Part shown: piece by piece, positions 9,178-18,283 of the stretch
Position numbering within the stretch: the first letter of the stretch is position 1
Layout of the letters: each line of letters opens with the position of its first letter
NCBI RefSeq assembly: GCF_014649955.1
Contig: NZ_BMUA01000004.1
Coordinates: forward strand, 186,001 to 250,000
Source of the DNA: Streptomyces violascens
Lineage (GTDB): Bacteria; Actinomycetota; Actinomycetes; Streptomycetales; Streptomycetaceae
Direction of reading: 5' to 3'
DNA: 64,000 nucleotides
Translations under genes and position numbers: made by a program
Notes under the pieces: generated by a model
Seen by the model: only the letters and a program-made list of their open reading frames with translations
Databases searched by the model: none
Told to the model about the DNA's origin: nothing

Positions 9178-9192
9178 ATACATCCGATGTAT
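9178..9192. promoter_or_regulatory. Perfect palindromic operator of the GntR gene
   Basis: ATACATC-C-GATGTAT is a perfect inverted repeat with 7-bp arms and one central base, placed 12 bp upstream of the GntR start codon. This is the expected geometry of a FadR-subfamily operator. Imperfect copies occur at 293-307 and 311-325. Confidence 0.75.
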
Positions 9193-9221
9193 CGGCCCCC
9201 ATTATGCGCGCCGGGGAACGC

Positions 9222-9257
9222 CGAAGGGGCGGCTCCCGCAAAGGAGCCGCCCCTTCG
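9222..9257 (-). terminator. Terminator of the glycerol operon
   Basis: A perfect 15-bp stem (CGAAGGGGCGGCTCC, 9222-9236, with 9243-9257) and a 6-nt loop lie 19 bp beyond the glpD stop. There is no T-tract, which is common for Streptomyces terminators. Confidence 0.8.
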
Positions 9258-9276
9258 ACCGTCGGCCGACGTGGCG

Positions 9277-10887
9277 TCAGTTCTTCTTCTGCAGCAGGAC
9301 GTCGACCTTGTCGCGGATCTCGTCCGTGGCCAGACCCCGGATCGTCAGGGTCGTGCGGCGGCGCAGCACGTCGTCCGCGGTCTCGGCCCACTCGTGGTCG
9401 CGGGCGTAGACGACCTGCGCCCAGATCTCCGGCGCGTCCGGGTGGATGCGCTCGGCGAGGGCCGCGTCGTCGTTGGCCAGGCGCGCGATGTCGAAGGACA
9501 GCGAACCGTAGTGCGTGGCCAGGTGCTTGGCGGTGTCGGCCGCCATGCGCGGGCCGGGCGCCGGGCCGTCCACCATCAGGCGGTGGGCGACGGCGCGTGG
9601 GTTGGCGATGCCGGGCAGCGGCATCTTGCCGGGGAGCTCGGAGATGGGCTCGAAGTCGTCGCCGAGCGGGTGGCCCGGCAGCTGCTCCAGCTTCTTCATC
9701 ACCGTACGGCCGATGTGGCGGAAGGTCGTCCACTTGCCGCCGGCCACGGACAGCATGCCGCCGCGGCCCTCGGTGACGACCGTCTCGCGCTTGGCCTTGG
9801 AGGTGTCGCCGGGACCGCCGGGCAGCACCCGCAGACCGGCGAAGGAGTACGTGATCAGATCGCGCGACAGCTGCTGGTCGCGGATCGAGAACGCGGCCTC
9901 GTCGAGGATCTGCGCGGTGTCCGCCTCGGTGACGCGGACGTCCGCCGGGTCGCCCTCGAACTCCTCGTCGGTGGTGCCGAGCAGGAGCATGTCCTCCCAG
10001 GGCAGGGCGAACGTGATGCGGTACTTGTCGATCGGGGTCGCGAGCGCGGCCTTCCAGGGCGCGGTGCGCTTGAGGACCAGGTGCGCGCCCTTCGACAGGC
10101 GTATGGAGGGAGCCGAGTTCGGGTCCTCCATCTTGCGCAGGTGGTCGACCCAGGGGCCGGTCGCGTTCAGGACGAGGCGGGCATTGACGCCGAACTCCTC
10201 GCCGTCCATGCGGTCCTTGAGGTCGGCGCCGGTGACCCGGCCCTTGGTGAAGCGCAGGCCGGTGACCTCGGCGTGGTTGAGGACGACCGCGCCGGCCTCG
10301 ACGGCGGCGCGCACCGTCATCAGGGCCATGCGGGCGTCGTTCATCTGGTCGTCGCCGTAGACGGCCACGGCCTTCAGGTTGTCCGTACGCAGCTCCGGCA
10401 CGTCCGCCGCGGCCTTCGCGGGGGAGAGCAGGTGGCCGACGCCGTCGCCGAAGGCGGAAAGGGCCGAGTAGGCGAAGACGCCGGCACCCAGCTTGGCGGC
10501 GCCGTGCGGGCCGCCCTTGTACACGGGCAGGTAGAACGTGAGCGGGTTGGCGAGGTGCGGGGCCACCTGACGGGACACCGCACGCCGCTCGAAGTGGTTC
10601 TCCGCGACCAGCTTCACCGCGCCGGTCTGCAGGTAGCGCAGACCGCCGTGGAGCAGCTTGGAGGAGGCGGAGGAGGTGGCGCCGGCGAAGTCACCGGCGT
10701 CCACCAGGGCCACCCGCAGACCGGACTGCGCGGCGTGCCAGGCGGTGGAGATGCCCAGGATGCCGCCGCCGATGACCAGGAGGTCGTACGTCGCCTTGGA
10801 CAGTTGCTCCCGAGTCTCGGCGCGGCTCGGGTGGGAGCCGGAGGCCGGGTGCGTCCCGAGGGCAGGGACGCTCTGCAGGGTGGTCAT
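9277..10887 (-). CDS. glpD: Glycerol-3-phosphate dehydrogenase
   Basis: 536 aa FAD-dependent enzyme that oxidises glycerol-3-phosphate to dihydroxyacetone phosphate at the membrane. The dinucleotide-binding motif is VIGGGILGISTAWHAA near residue 38, followed by SSASSKLLHGGLRYLQ, a conserved FAD-contact region. C-terminal DAO_C-type domain. The AGGAG ribosome-binding site lies inside the last codons of glpK, 5 bp separate the genes, and translation is probably coupled. It is the last gene of the gyl-type operon (glpF-glpK-glpD), followed by a strong hairpin. Confidence 0.95.
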   Translation of the reverse strand: MTTLQSVPALGTHPASGSHPSRAETREQLSKATYDLLVIGGGILGISTAWHAAQSGLRVALVDAGDFAGATSSASSKLLHGGLRYLQTGAVKLVAENHFERRAVSRQVAPHLANPLTFYLPVYKGGPHGAAKLGAGVFAYSALSAFGDGVGHLLSPAKAAADVPELRTDNLKAVAVYGDDQMNDARMALMTVRAAVEAGAVVLNHAEVTGLRFTKGRVTGADLKDRMDGEEFGVNARLVLNATGPWVDHLRKMEDPNSAPSIRLSKGAHLVLKRTAPWKAALATPIDKYRITFALPWEDMLLLGTTDEEFEGDPADVRVTEADTAQILDEAAFSIRDQQLSRDLITYSFAGLRVLPGGPGDTSKAKRETVVTEGRGGMLSVAGGKWTTFRHIGRTVMKKLEQLPGHPLGDDFEPISELPGKMPLPGIANPRAVAHRLMVDGPAPGPRMAADTAKHLATHYGSLSFDIARLANDDAALAERIHPDAPEIWAQVVYARDHEWAETADDVLRRRTTLTIRGLATDEIRDKVDVLLQKKN

Positions 10888-10892
10888 GTCGA

Positions 10893-12419
10893 TTACTCCT
10901 CGTCCTCGATCCAGCCCATGGTCCGCTCGACGGCCTTGAGCCAGTTCTTGTACTCGCTGTCACGCCTGTCGGCGTCCATGCGAGGGGTCCATTCCGCCGC
11001 CCGGCGCCAGTTGGCGCGCAGCGCGTCGGTGTCCGGCCAGAAGCCGACGGCCAGACCGGCGGCGTAGGCGGCGCCGAGGCAGGTCGTCTCGGCGACCATC
11101 GGACGCACGACCGGCGCGTCCAGGAAGTCCGAGAGGGTCTGCATCAGCAGGTTGTTGGAGGTCATGCCGCCGTCGACCTTCAGCGCGGTCAGCTCGACGC
11201 CCGAGTCCTTCGTCATAGCGTCGGTGATCTCGCGGGTCTGCCAGGCGGTGGCCTCAAGGACGGCGCGCGCGATGTGCGCCTTGGTGACGTACCGGGTGAG
11301 GCCGGCGATCACACCGCGGGCGTCGGAGCGCCAGTACGGGGCGAACAGGCCGGAGAAGGCCGGCACGAAGTAGGCGCCGCCGTTGTCCTCGACGGAGGAG
11401 GCCAGGGTCTCGATCTCCGCGGCGGTCTTGATCATGCCCATCTGGTCGCGCATCCACTGGACGAGCGAGCCGGTGACGGCGATGGAGCCTTCGAGGGCGT
11501 AGACCGGCTTCTGGTCGCCGATCTGGTAGCCGACGGTCGTCAGCAGGCCGTTGTAGGAGTTGACGGGCTTGTCACCGGTGTTCATCAGCATGAAGGTGCC
11601 GGTGCCGTAGGTCGACTTGGCCTCGCCCTCGGAGAAGCAGGTCTGGCCGAACAGGGCCGCCTGCTGGTCGCCGAGCGCGGAGGCGACGGGGACGCCGTCC
11701 AGGACGCCGCCCTTGGCGTGTCCGTAGACCTCGGCGGACGAGCGGATCTCGGGCAGCACGGCCTTCGGGATGTCGATGGACGCGAGGATCTTCTCGTCCC
11801 ACGCCATGTCGTGCAGGTTCATGAGCAGCGTGCGCGAGGCGTTGGTGACGTCCGTGACGTGGACACCGCCGTCGGTGCCGCCGGTCAGGTTCCAGATGAC
11901 CCAGGAGTCCATGGTGCCGAAGAGGATGTCGCCGCGCTCGGCGCGCTCGCGCAGGCCCTCGACGTTGTCGAGCAGCCAGCGCACCTTCGGGCCCGCGAAG
12001 TACGAGGCGAGCGGCAGGCCGGTCTCGCGGCGGAAGCGGTCCTGGCCGACGTTGCGGCCGAGCTCCTTGCAGAGCGCGTCGGTGCGGGTGTCCTGCCAGA
12101 CCAGCGCGTTGTGCACGGGCTCGCCGGTGTTCTTGTCCCACATCAGCGTGGTCTCACGCTGGTTGGTGATGCCGATCGCCTTGACGTCGGCGGCGGTGAT
12201 GCCCGCCTTGTCGATCGCGCCGGCCACGACTTCCTGGACGTTGGTCCAGATCTCGGCGGCGTCGTGCTCCACCCAGCCCGGCTTCGGGAAGATCTGCTCG
12301 TGCTCCTTCTGGTCGACCGAGACGATCCGGCCGTCCTTGTCGAAGACGATGCAGCGGCTGGAGGTGGTGCCCTGGTCGATGGCCGCGATGAACGGGCCGG
12401 TGCTGTGCGTGTCGCTCAT
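10893..12419 (-). CDS. glpK: Glycerol kinase
   Basis: 508 aa FGGY-family kinase that phosphorylates glycerol to sn-glycerol-3-phosphate. Phosphate-binding motif DQGTTSSR near the N-terminus; [14 protein letters not shown] and the C-terminal [12 protein letters not shown] are all typical of GlpK. The chosen ATG (12419) has GGGAGC about 5-8 nt upstream and gives the usual GlpK length; upstream in-frame starts add an unconserved tail. It lies 40 bp after glpF. Confidence 0.96.
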   Translation of the reverse strand: MSDTHSTGPFIAAIDQGTTSSRCIVFDKDGRIVSVDQKEHEQIFPKPGWVEHDAAEIWTNVQEVVAGAIDKAGITAADVKAIGITNQRETTLMWDKNTGEPVHNALVWQDTRTDALCKELGRNVGQDRFRRETGLPLASYFAGPKVRWLLDNVEGLRERAERGDILFGTMDSWVIWNLTGGTDGGVHVTDVTNASRTLLMNLHDMAWDEKILASIDIPKAVLPEIRSSAEVYGHAKGGVLDGVPVASALGDQQAALFGQTCFSEGEAKSTYGTGTFMLMNTGDKPVNSYNGLLTTVGYQIGDQKPVYALEGSIAVTGSLVQWMRDQMGMIKTAAEIETLASSVEDNGGAYFVPAFSGLFAPYWRSDARGVIAGLTRYVTKAHIARAVLEATAWQTREITDAMTKDSGVELTALKVDGGMTSNNLLMQTLSDFLDAPVVRPMVAETTCLGAAYAAGLAVGFWPDTDALRANWRRAAEWTPRMDADRRDSEYKNWLKAVERTMGWIEDEE

Positions 12420-12459
12420 GGGGTGCTCCCGGTAGGTCCGAAGGGGGTCGCGTCGTGTC

Positions 12460-13236
12460 TCAGGCGAAGGCGATGTTGTAGATGCCACCGGCGATCGCGC
12501 CGCCGATCAGCGGGCCGACGACCGGGATCCACGCGTAGCTCCAGTCCGAGCCGCCCTTGTTGGGCAGGGGCAGCAGGGAGTGCACGATGCGCGGGCCGAG
12601 GTCGCGGACCGGGTTGATGGCGTAGCCGGTCGGACCGCCGATCGAGAGACCGATGCCCACCACGACGAGCGAGGTGATCAGGACACCGATGACGCCGAGA
12701 CCCTTGCCGTCGCCGTTGAGGCCCTGGGTCAGGATCGCGAGCACCAGAATGATGGTGGCGATGACTTCCGTGACCACGTTCTGGACCACGTTGCGGATCT
12801 CCGGGCCGGTCGAGAAGATGCCGAGCACCGGGCCGGCCTCGCGCTCGCGGGCCTCGACCGCCTTGGCGTCGCCGACGATCTCGGGGTCGGTGAGGTGCGC
12901 GTGGAACTGGCCGTAGTAGGCGAGCCACACGAGGACCGCGCCGAGCATGGCGCCGAGGATCTGTCCGCCGAGGTACACGGGGACGTCGCTCCACTTGGTG
13001 CCGCCCTCGATCGCGAGACCCAGGGTCACCGCGGGGTTGAGGTGGGCGCCCGAGAGCGGGGCCGAGATGTAGGCGGCGGTCAGCACGGCGAAGCCCCACC
13101 CGAAGGTGATCGCGAGCCAGCCGGCGTTCCGCGCCTTCGAGCGCTTCAACGTGACGGCGGCGCACACGCCACCGCCCAGCAGGGTGAGAACGGCGGTACC
13201 AATGATCTCGCCGGTGAAGATGTCGTGGCTGGACAC
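12460..13236 (-). CDS. glpF: Glycerol uptake facilitator (aquaglyceroporin)
   Basis: 258 aa MIP-family channel. The first pore motif is NPAVT ([11 protein letters not shown]); the second is NPVRD instead of the usual NPARD, and keeps the Asp that marks glycerol rather than water channels. About six membrane helices. The start is a GTG at 13236 with AAAGGAG 6 nt upstream; longer in-frame forms run into the promoter. It is the first structural gene of the operon, with the operator-like site at 13376-13399 upstream. Confidence 0.93.
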   Translation of the reverse strand: MSSHDIFTGEIIGTAVLTLLGGGVCAAVTLKRSKARNAGWLAITFGWGFAVLTAAYISAPLSGAHLNPAVTLGLAIEGGTKWSDVPVYLGGQILGAMLGAVLVWLAYYGQFHAHLTDPEIVGDAKAVEAREREAGPVLGIFSTGPEIRNVVQNVVTEVIATIILVLAILTQGLNGDGKGLGVIGVLITSLVVVGIGLSIGGPTGYAINPVRDLGPRIVHSLLPLPNKGGSDWSYAWIPVVGPLIGGAIAGGIYNIAFA

Positions 13237-13375
13237 CCGCGACTCCTTTGTCCTTCGTCCAGGGGGAAATCCCAACAAGCGGAGCACCGGGTCCCTCCGG
13301 TGATCCGCGCCCTCAATGGCTGAGGGCTGTCCGGCCCATGGCGTTGTCACACTCTAACTCGTATTGCCGGTAGGT

Positions 13376-13399
13376 GTTCGACAATGCCGACCGCTGAAC
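13376..13399. promoter_or_regulatory. Putative GylR operator upstream of glpF
   Basis: Read on the minus strand, this site begins GTTCAGC and ends ATTGTCGAAC. It matches the 17-bp site upstream of gylR (14426-14442) except for seven extra bases (GGTCGGC) in the middle. Both lie before genes of the glycerol regulon and have GTTC/GAAC ends, the form expected for an IclR-family site. The remaining gap to gylR (13237-13587) also holds a 6-bp inverted repeat (GGTGGT/ACCACC, 13466-13481) and no gene. Confidence 0.6.
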
Positions 13400-13587
13400 G
13401 GCAGTTTTGCCCCCGGGTTAACTGGACGTCAATACTTCTGTGACTGGAATCCCTGATCGTTACCAGGTGGTACGAACCACCAAACATGGACCCGGGTGCA
13501 GGATCAAGATCATGTACTGGTATGGCGCGGGTCGCTCCGGCCGACTTCTGCCTGCGGTGCGCGGGCTGGAGCGCCCGGCGCCGCGCC

Positions 13588-14352
13588 CTAGAACCGGCCG
13601 GCGCCCAGGTCCCGCGAGACCGCGCGGGCGCAGTCGCGTACCGCGGCCACCAGCTCGGGCCGCACCTCGCCGTCCTTGCAGACCCGCTCGACGGCGCCCG
13701 TGACGCCCACCGCGCCGACCGGCATCCGGCGCCGGTCGTGGATCGGGGCGGCCACCGAGGCGACGCCCTCCCAGGTCTCCTCGATGTCCGAGCCCCAGCC
13801 GCGCGCCCGGGTGACATCGAGCAGTCCCTCGAAGCTCTCGGGCGCGGTGACCGTGTGCGCCGTGAACGCCTCGTGCATGTTGTCCACGGCCTCGGTGTGC
13901 GCCACCGGGTCGTACGCGGAGAGCACCTTGCCCAGGGCCGTGGAGTGCAGTGGCTGCATGGCGCCCACTTCGAGCACCTGGCGGCTGTCGTCGGGCCGGA
14001 AGACGTGGTGCATGATCAGCACGCCCTGCTGGTGGAGCACCCCCACGTACACGCTCTCGCCGCTGGACCGCGCCAGGTCGTCCGTCCACACCAGGGCGCG
14101 CGCCCGCAGCTCGTGGACGTCCAGGTAGCTGTTGCCCAGGCGCAGCAGCTCGGCGCCCAGCTGGTAGCGGCCGGACGCCGGGTCCTGCTCCACGAAGCCC
14201 TCGGCCTGCAGGGTGCGCAGGATGCCGTGCGCGGTGCCCTTGGCGAGGCCCAGTGCGGAGGCCACCTCGGACAGTCCGAGCCGCCGCTCGCCCCCCGCGA
14301 GCAGCCGCAGCATGGCGGCCGCCCGTTCGAGCGACTGGATGTTGCGCGCCAT
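13588..14352 (-). CDS. gylR: IclR-family regulator of the glycerol operon
   Basis: 254 aa. N-terminal winged helix-turn-helix (LSEVASALGLAKGTAHGILRTL, about residues 27-48), then an IclR effector domain (HQQGVLIMHHV, LHSTALGKVLSAY). It lies immediately upstream of glpF-glpK-glpD on the same strand, the arrangement of gylR-gylCABX in S. coelicolor, where GylR represses glycerol use and responds to glycerol-3-phosphate. GGGAGGGAG precedes the ATG. A matching operator is found upstream of this gene and of glpF. Confidence 0.92.
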   Translation of the reverse strand: MARNIQSLERAAAMLRLLAGGERRLGLSEVASALGLAKGTAHGILRTLQAEGFVEQDPASGRYQLGAELLRLGNSYLDVHELRARALVWTDDLARSSGESVYVGVLHQQGVLIMHHVFRPDDSRQVLEVGAMQPLHSTALGKVLSAYDPVAHTEAVDNMHEAFTAHTVTAPESFEGLLDVTRARGWGSDIEETWEGVASVAAPIHDRRRMPVGAVGVTGAVERVCKDGEVRPELVAAVRDCARAVSRDLGAGRF

Positions 14353-14425
14353 CGCGCTCCCTCCCTTTTCCGGGCACTGCTGAACCGGCTGTCGCCGCTG
14401 AAGCGGCCGGCTCTCACATCAACTG

Positions 14426-14442
14426 GTTCGACAATGCTGAAC
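14426..14442. promoter_or_regulatory. Putative GylR operator upstream of gylR
   Basis: The 17-bp site GTTCGACAATGCTGAAC has inverted GTTC/GAAC ends and lies 74 bp upstream of the gylR start. Twelve bases (GTTCGACAATGC) are identical to 13376-13387 before glpF. Confidence 0.6.
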
Positions 14443-14585
14443 AGTATCGGCCGTTGCCGACCTCGTGTCACCGCGAGTGCGACCCCTCCCGACACTTCCG
14501 GACACCCGCATTCGGCCGAGCCCCGGCCGTCCGCCCCCTGATACACCCGCGCGCCGCCCGGGGCCGCCCGGTTAGGCTGGCCGCG

Positions 14586-14640
14586 TGCGCCCTCCCATTG
14601 GAAGGCGCAAAGCCGACAGCCGTCGCACTCCAGGGAGCAC
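14586..14640 (+). promoter_or_regulatory. Structured metH leader with possible Shine-Dalgarno-blocking pseudoknot
   Basis: TGCGCC (14586-14591) can pair with GGCGCA (14604-14609). The 12-nt loop contains CTCCC (14592-14596), the complement of GGGAG (14633-14637), which is the metH ribosome-binding site. The pairings form an H-type pseudoknot or a competing long hairpin. A TAGGCT -10-like hexamer lies at about 14574-14579, so the transcript would start just before this element. A known family was not recognised. Confidence 0.4.
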
Positions 14641-14644
14641 ATCC

Positions 14645-17600
14645 ATGGCCTCGTTGCCGACCCCTTCCGCTGACAGCCGGACCCGTATCGACGCCCTCCG
14701 TGAGGCGCTCGCCACCCGGGTGGTGGTGGCCGACGGTGCGATGGGCACGATGCTGCAGGCGCAGGATCCCACCCTGGAGGACTTCCAGGACCTCGAAGGG
14801 TGCAACGAGGTCCTGAACGTGACCCGGCCCGACATCGTGCGCTCGGTCCACGAGGCGTACTTCTCGGTCGGCGTGGACTGCGTCGAGACCAACACCTTCG
14901 GCGCCAACCACACCGCCATGAGTGAGTACGACATCCCGGAGCGGGTGCACGAGCTGTCGCAGGCCGGCGCCCGCATCGCCCGCGAGGTCGCGGACGAGTT
15001 CACCGCCTCGACCGGGCAGCAGCGCTGGGTGCTCGGCTCCATCGGCCCCGGTACGAAGCTGCCGACGCTCGGCCACATCGGCTACCCCACGCTGCGCGAC
15101 GGATTCCAGGCGAACGCCGAGGGCCTGATCGCGGGCGGCGCGGACGCGCTGATCGTCGAGACCACCCAGGACCTGCTCCAGACCAAGTCCGCCATCCTCG
15201 GCGCCCGCCGCGCGATGGAGGCCACCGGGGCCGACCTGCCGCTCCTTGTCTCGCTCGCCTTCGAGACGACGGGCACGATGCTCCTCGGCTCCGAGATCGG
15301 CGCCGCGCTGACCGCCCTTGAGCCGCTCGGCGTCGACATGATCGGTCTGAACTGCTCGACCGGCCCCGCCGAGATGAGCGAGCACCTGCGCTACCTCACC
15401 CGGCACTCCCGCATCCCGCTGCTCTGCATGCCCAACGCCGGCCTGCCCGTCCTCACCAAGGACGGCGCCCACTTCCCGCTCGGCCCCGAGGGCCTGGCCG
15501 ACGCGCAGGAGAACTTCGTCCGCGACTACGGCCTGTCCTTGGTGGGCGGCTGCTGCGGTACGACGCCGGAGCACCTGCGCCAGGTCGTGGACCGGGTGCG
15601 CGGGACCGCCCCCGGCGAGCGCCACCCGCGCCCGGAGCCGGGCGCCGCCTCCCTCTACCAGACGGTGCCGTTCCGCCAGGACACCTCCTACCTGGCGATC
15701 GGCGAGCGGACGAACGCGAACGGGTCGAAGAAGTTCCGCGAGGCCATGCTGGAGGGCCGCTGGGACGACTGCGTGGAGATGGCCCGCGACCAGATCCGCG
15801 AGGGCGCCCACATGCTCGACCTGTGTGTCGACTATGTCGGCCGCGACGGCGTGGCCGACATGGCCGAGCTGGCCGGCCGCTTCGCGACCGCCTCCACCCT
15901 CCCCATCGTCCTGGACTCGACCGAACTCCCGGTCATCCAGGCCGGGTTGGAGAAGCTGGGCGGCCGTGCGGTCATCAACTCGGTCAACTACGAGGACGGC
16001 GACGGGCCCGAGTCGCGGTTCGCGAAGGTCACCAGGCTGGCGGTCGAGCACGGCGCCGCGCTGATCGCGCTGACCATCGACGAGGAGGGCCAGGCCCGCA
16101 CCGTCGAGACGAAGGTCGCGATCGCCGAGCGGCTCATCGCGGACCTGACCGGGAACTGGGGGGTGCACGAGTCGGACATCCTCATCGACGCCCTGACCTT
16201 CACCATCTGCACCGGCCAGGAGGAGTCGCGGGGCGACGGCATCGCCACCATCGAGGCGATCCGCGAGCTCAAGCGCCGCCACCCGGACGTGCAGACCACG
16301 CTCGGCCTGTCCAACATCTCCTTCGGCCTGAACCCGGCCGCCCGCGTCGTCCTGAACTCCGTGTTCCTGGACGAGTGCGTGAAGGCCGGCCTGGACTCGG
16401 CGATCGTGCACGCCTCGAAGATCCTGCCGATCGCGCGCCTGGAGGAGGAGCAGGTCAAGGTCGCCCTCGACCTGATCTACGACCGCCGGGCCGAAGGCTA
16501 CGACCCCCTCCAGAAGCTCATGGAGCTGTTCGAGGGCGTCAACATGAAGTCGATGAAGGCGGGCAAGGCCGAGGAGCTCCTCGCCCTGCCGCTGGACGAG
16601 CGCCTCCAGCGCCGCATCATCGACGGCGAGAAGAACGGCCTGGAGGCCGACCTCGACGAGGCCCTCCAGGACACCCCCGCCCTCGACATCGTCAACAACA
16701 CCCTGCTCGAAGGCATGAAGGTGGTCGGCGAACTGTTCGGCTCCGGCCAGATGCAGCTGCCGTTCGTGCTCCAGTCCGCCGAGGTCATGAAGACCGCGGT
16801 CGCGCACCTGGAGCCGCACATGGAGAAGTCGGACGCGGAGGGCAAGGGCACCATCGTGCTCGCCACCGTGCGCGGCGACGTCCACGACATCGGCAAGAAC
16901 CTCGTCGACATCATCCTGTCCAACAACGGCTACAACGTCGTCAACCTCGGCATCAAGCAGCCGGTCTCCGCGATCCTGGAAGCCGCCGAGGAGCACCGCG
17001 CCGACGTGATCGGCATGTCCGGCCTCCTGGTCAAGTCCACCGTGATCATGAAGGAGAACCTGGAGGAGCTCAACCAGCGCAAGCTGGCGGCCGAGTACCC
17101 GGTCATCCTCGGCGGCGCGGCCCTGACCCGGGCCTATGTCGAGCAGGACCTGCACGAGATCTACGAGGGCGAAGTCCGCTACGCCCGCGACGCGTTCGAG
17201 GGGCTCCGGCTCATGGACGCCCTGATCGGCGTCAAGCGCGGCGTGCCCGGAGCCGTACTCCCGGAACTGAAGCAGCGCCGGGTGCCGAAGAGGGACACCC
17301 CCGTCCTGGAGGTCAAGGAGCCGGAGGGCTCGGTGCGCTCCGACGTGGCCACCGACAACCCGGTGCCCACCCCGCCGTTCTGGGGCACCCGCGTCGTGAA
17401 GGGCATCCCGCTCAAGGAGTACGCGTCCTGGCTCGACGAGGGCGCGCTGTTCAAGGGGCAGTGGGGCCTGAAGGAAGCCCGAAAGGGCGGACCGACGTAC
17501 GAGGAGCTGGTGGAGACCGAGGGCCGCCCGCACCTGCGCGGCTGGCTCGACAAGCTGCACACCGAGGGCCTGCTCGAAGCGGCCGTCGTCCACGGCTACT

Positions 17601-18154
17601 TCCCGTGCGTGTCCAAGGGCGACGATCTGATCCTGCTGAACGAGGACGGCTCCGAGCGCACGCGCTTCACCTTCCCGCGCCAGCGCCGGGGACGGCGGCT
17701 GTGCCTGGCGGACTTCTTCCGCCCGGAGGACTCGGGCGAGGCCGACGTCGTCGGCCTCCAGGTCGTCACCGTCGGCTCCCGCATCGGCGAGGAGACCGCC
17801 AAGCTCTTCGAGGCCAACTCCTACCGCGACTACCTCGAACTGCACGGCCTGTCCGTCCAGTTGGCGGAAGCGCTCGCCGAGTACTGGCACGCCCGGGTCC
17901 GCTCCGAGCTGGGCTTCGCGGGCGAGGACCCGTCGGATGTGGAGGACATGTTCGCCCTGAAGTACCGCGGCGCGCGTTTCTCGCTCGGCTACGGGGCCTG
18001 CCCCGACCTGGAGGACCGGGCGAAGATCGCCGAGCTGCTCGAACCGGAGCGGATCGGCGTCCACCTCTCCGAGGAGTTCCAGCTCCACCCGGAGCAGTCC
18101 ACCGACGCCATCGTCATCCACCACCCCGAAGCCAAGTACTTCAACGCCCGATGA
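14645..18154 (+). CDS. metH: Cobalamin-dependent methionine synthase
   Basis: 1169 aa, the usual MetH length. It transfers the methyl group of methyl-tetrahydrofolate to homocysteine through cobalamin. Domains in order: homocysteine-binding (about 1-330, zinc ligands in GLNCSTG and GGCCGTTP), pterin-binding (about 350-620), cobalamin cap and binding (about 640-880, with DVHDIGKN, D745/H747 giving the cobalt-ligating His), and a C-terminal SAM-reactivation domain. The ATG at 14645 has GGGAG 7 nt upstream. It is divergent from gylR and followed by a strong hairpin. The leader may be regulatory. Confidence 0.97.
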   Translation: MASLPTPSADSRTRIDALREALATRVVVADGAMGTMLQAQDPTLEDFQDLEGCNEVLNVTRPDIVRSVHEAYFSVGVDCVETNTFGANHTAMSEYDIPERVHELSQAGARIAREVADEFTASTGQQRWVLGSIGPGTKLPTLGHIGYPTLRDGFQANAEGLIAGGADALIVETTQDLLQTKSAILGARRAMEATGADLPLLVSLAFETTGTMLLGSEIGAALTALEPLGVDMIGLNCSTGPAEMSEHLRYLTRHSRIPLLCMPNAGLPVLTKDGAHFPLGPEGLADAQENFVRDYGLSLVGGCCGTTPEHLRQVVDRVRGTAPGERHPRPEPGAASLYQTVPFRQDTSYLAIGERTNANGSKKFREAMLEGRWDDCVEMARDQIREGAHMLDLCVDYVGRDGVADMAELAGRFATASTLPIVLDSTELPVIQAGLEKLGGRAVINSVNYEDGDGPESRFAKVTRLAVEHGAALIALTIDEEGQARTVETKVAIAERLIADLTGNWGVHESDILIDALTFTICTGQEESRGDGIATIEAIRELKRRHPDVQTTLGLSNISFGLNPAARVVLNSVFLDECVKAGLDSAIVHASKILPIARLEEEQVKVALDLIYDRRAEGYDPLQKLMELFEGVNMKSMKAGKAEELLALPLDERLQRRIIDGEKNGLEADLDEALQDTPALDIVNNTLLEGMKVVGELFGSGQMQLPFVLQSAEVMKTAVAHLEPHMEKSDAEGKGTIVLATVRGDVHDIGKNLVDIILSNNGYNVVNLGIKQPVSAILEAAEEHRADVIGMSGLLVKSTVIMKENLEELNQRKLAAEYPVILGGAALTRAYVEQDLHEIYEGEVRYARDAFEGLRLMDALIGVKRGVPGAVLPELKQRRVPKRDTPVLEVKEPEGSVRSDVATDNPVPTPPFWGTRVVKGIPLKEYASWLDEGALFKGQWGLKEARKGGPTYEELVETEGRPHLRGWLDKLHTEGLLEAAVVHGYFPCVSKGDDLILLNEDGSERTRFTFPRQRRGRRLCLADFFRPEDSGEADVVGLQVVTVGSRIGEETAKLFEANSYRDYLELHGLSVQLAEALAEYWHARVRSELGFAGEDPSDVEDMFALKYRGARFSLGYGACPDLEDRAKIAELLEPERIGVHLSEEFQLHPEQSTDAIVIHHPEAKYFNAR

Positions 18155-18217
18155 CGGGGCGCGGCGCATAATTCAGCGCATGTTCAGCGGGCCGGACGTA
18201 CACTGGTCGGCCCAGTA

Positions 18218-18259
18218 AAGGCCGGTCGCTTTTCCCAGCTGGGGAAGGCGACCGGCCTT
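18218..18259 (+). terminator. Strong hairpin between metH and the HAD gene
   Basis: A perfect 12-bp stem (AAGGCCGGTCGC with its complement at 18248-18259) encloses a small palindrome (CCCAGCTGGG, 18234-18243). It ends 11 bp before the AGGAGGT of the next gene. It probably terminates metH; because it is so close to the next ribosome-binding site it might instead sit in that gene's leader. Confidence 0.75.
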
Positions 18260-18283
18260 CTCGTCCCTTCAGGAGGTGTGCCG

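Noticed and set aside
13466..13481. GGTGGT-ACGA-ACCACC inverted repeat as a further operator
   Set aside because: Only 6-bp arms and a single copy, so it may be chance; mentioned in the glpF operator entry but not claimed.
14468..18169. Very long minus-strand open frame (1233 codons) opposite metH
   Set aside because: Arg/Val/Gly/Asp-rich shadow frame with no domain; metH on the plus strand has full family motifs.
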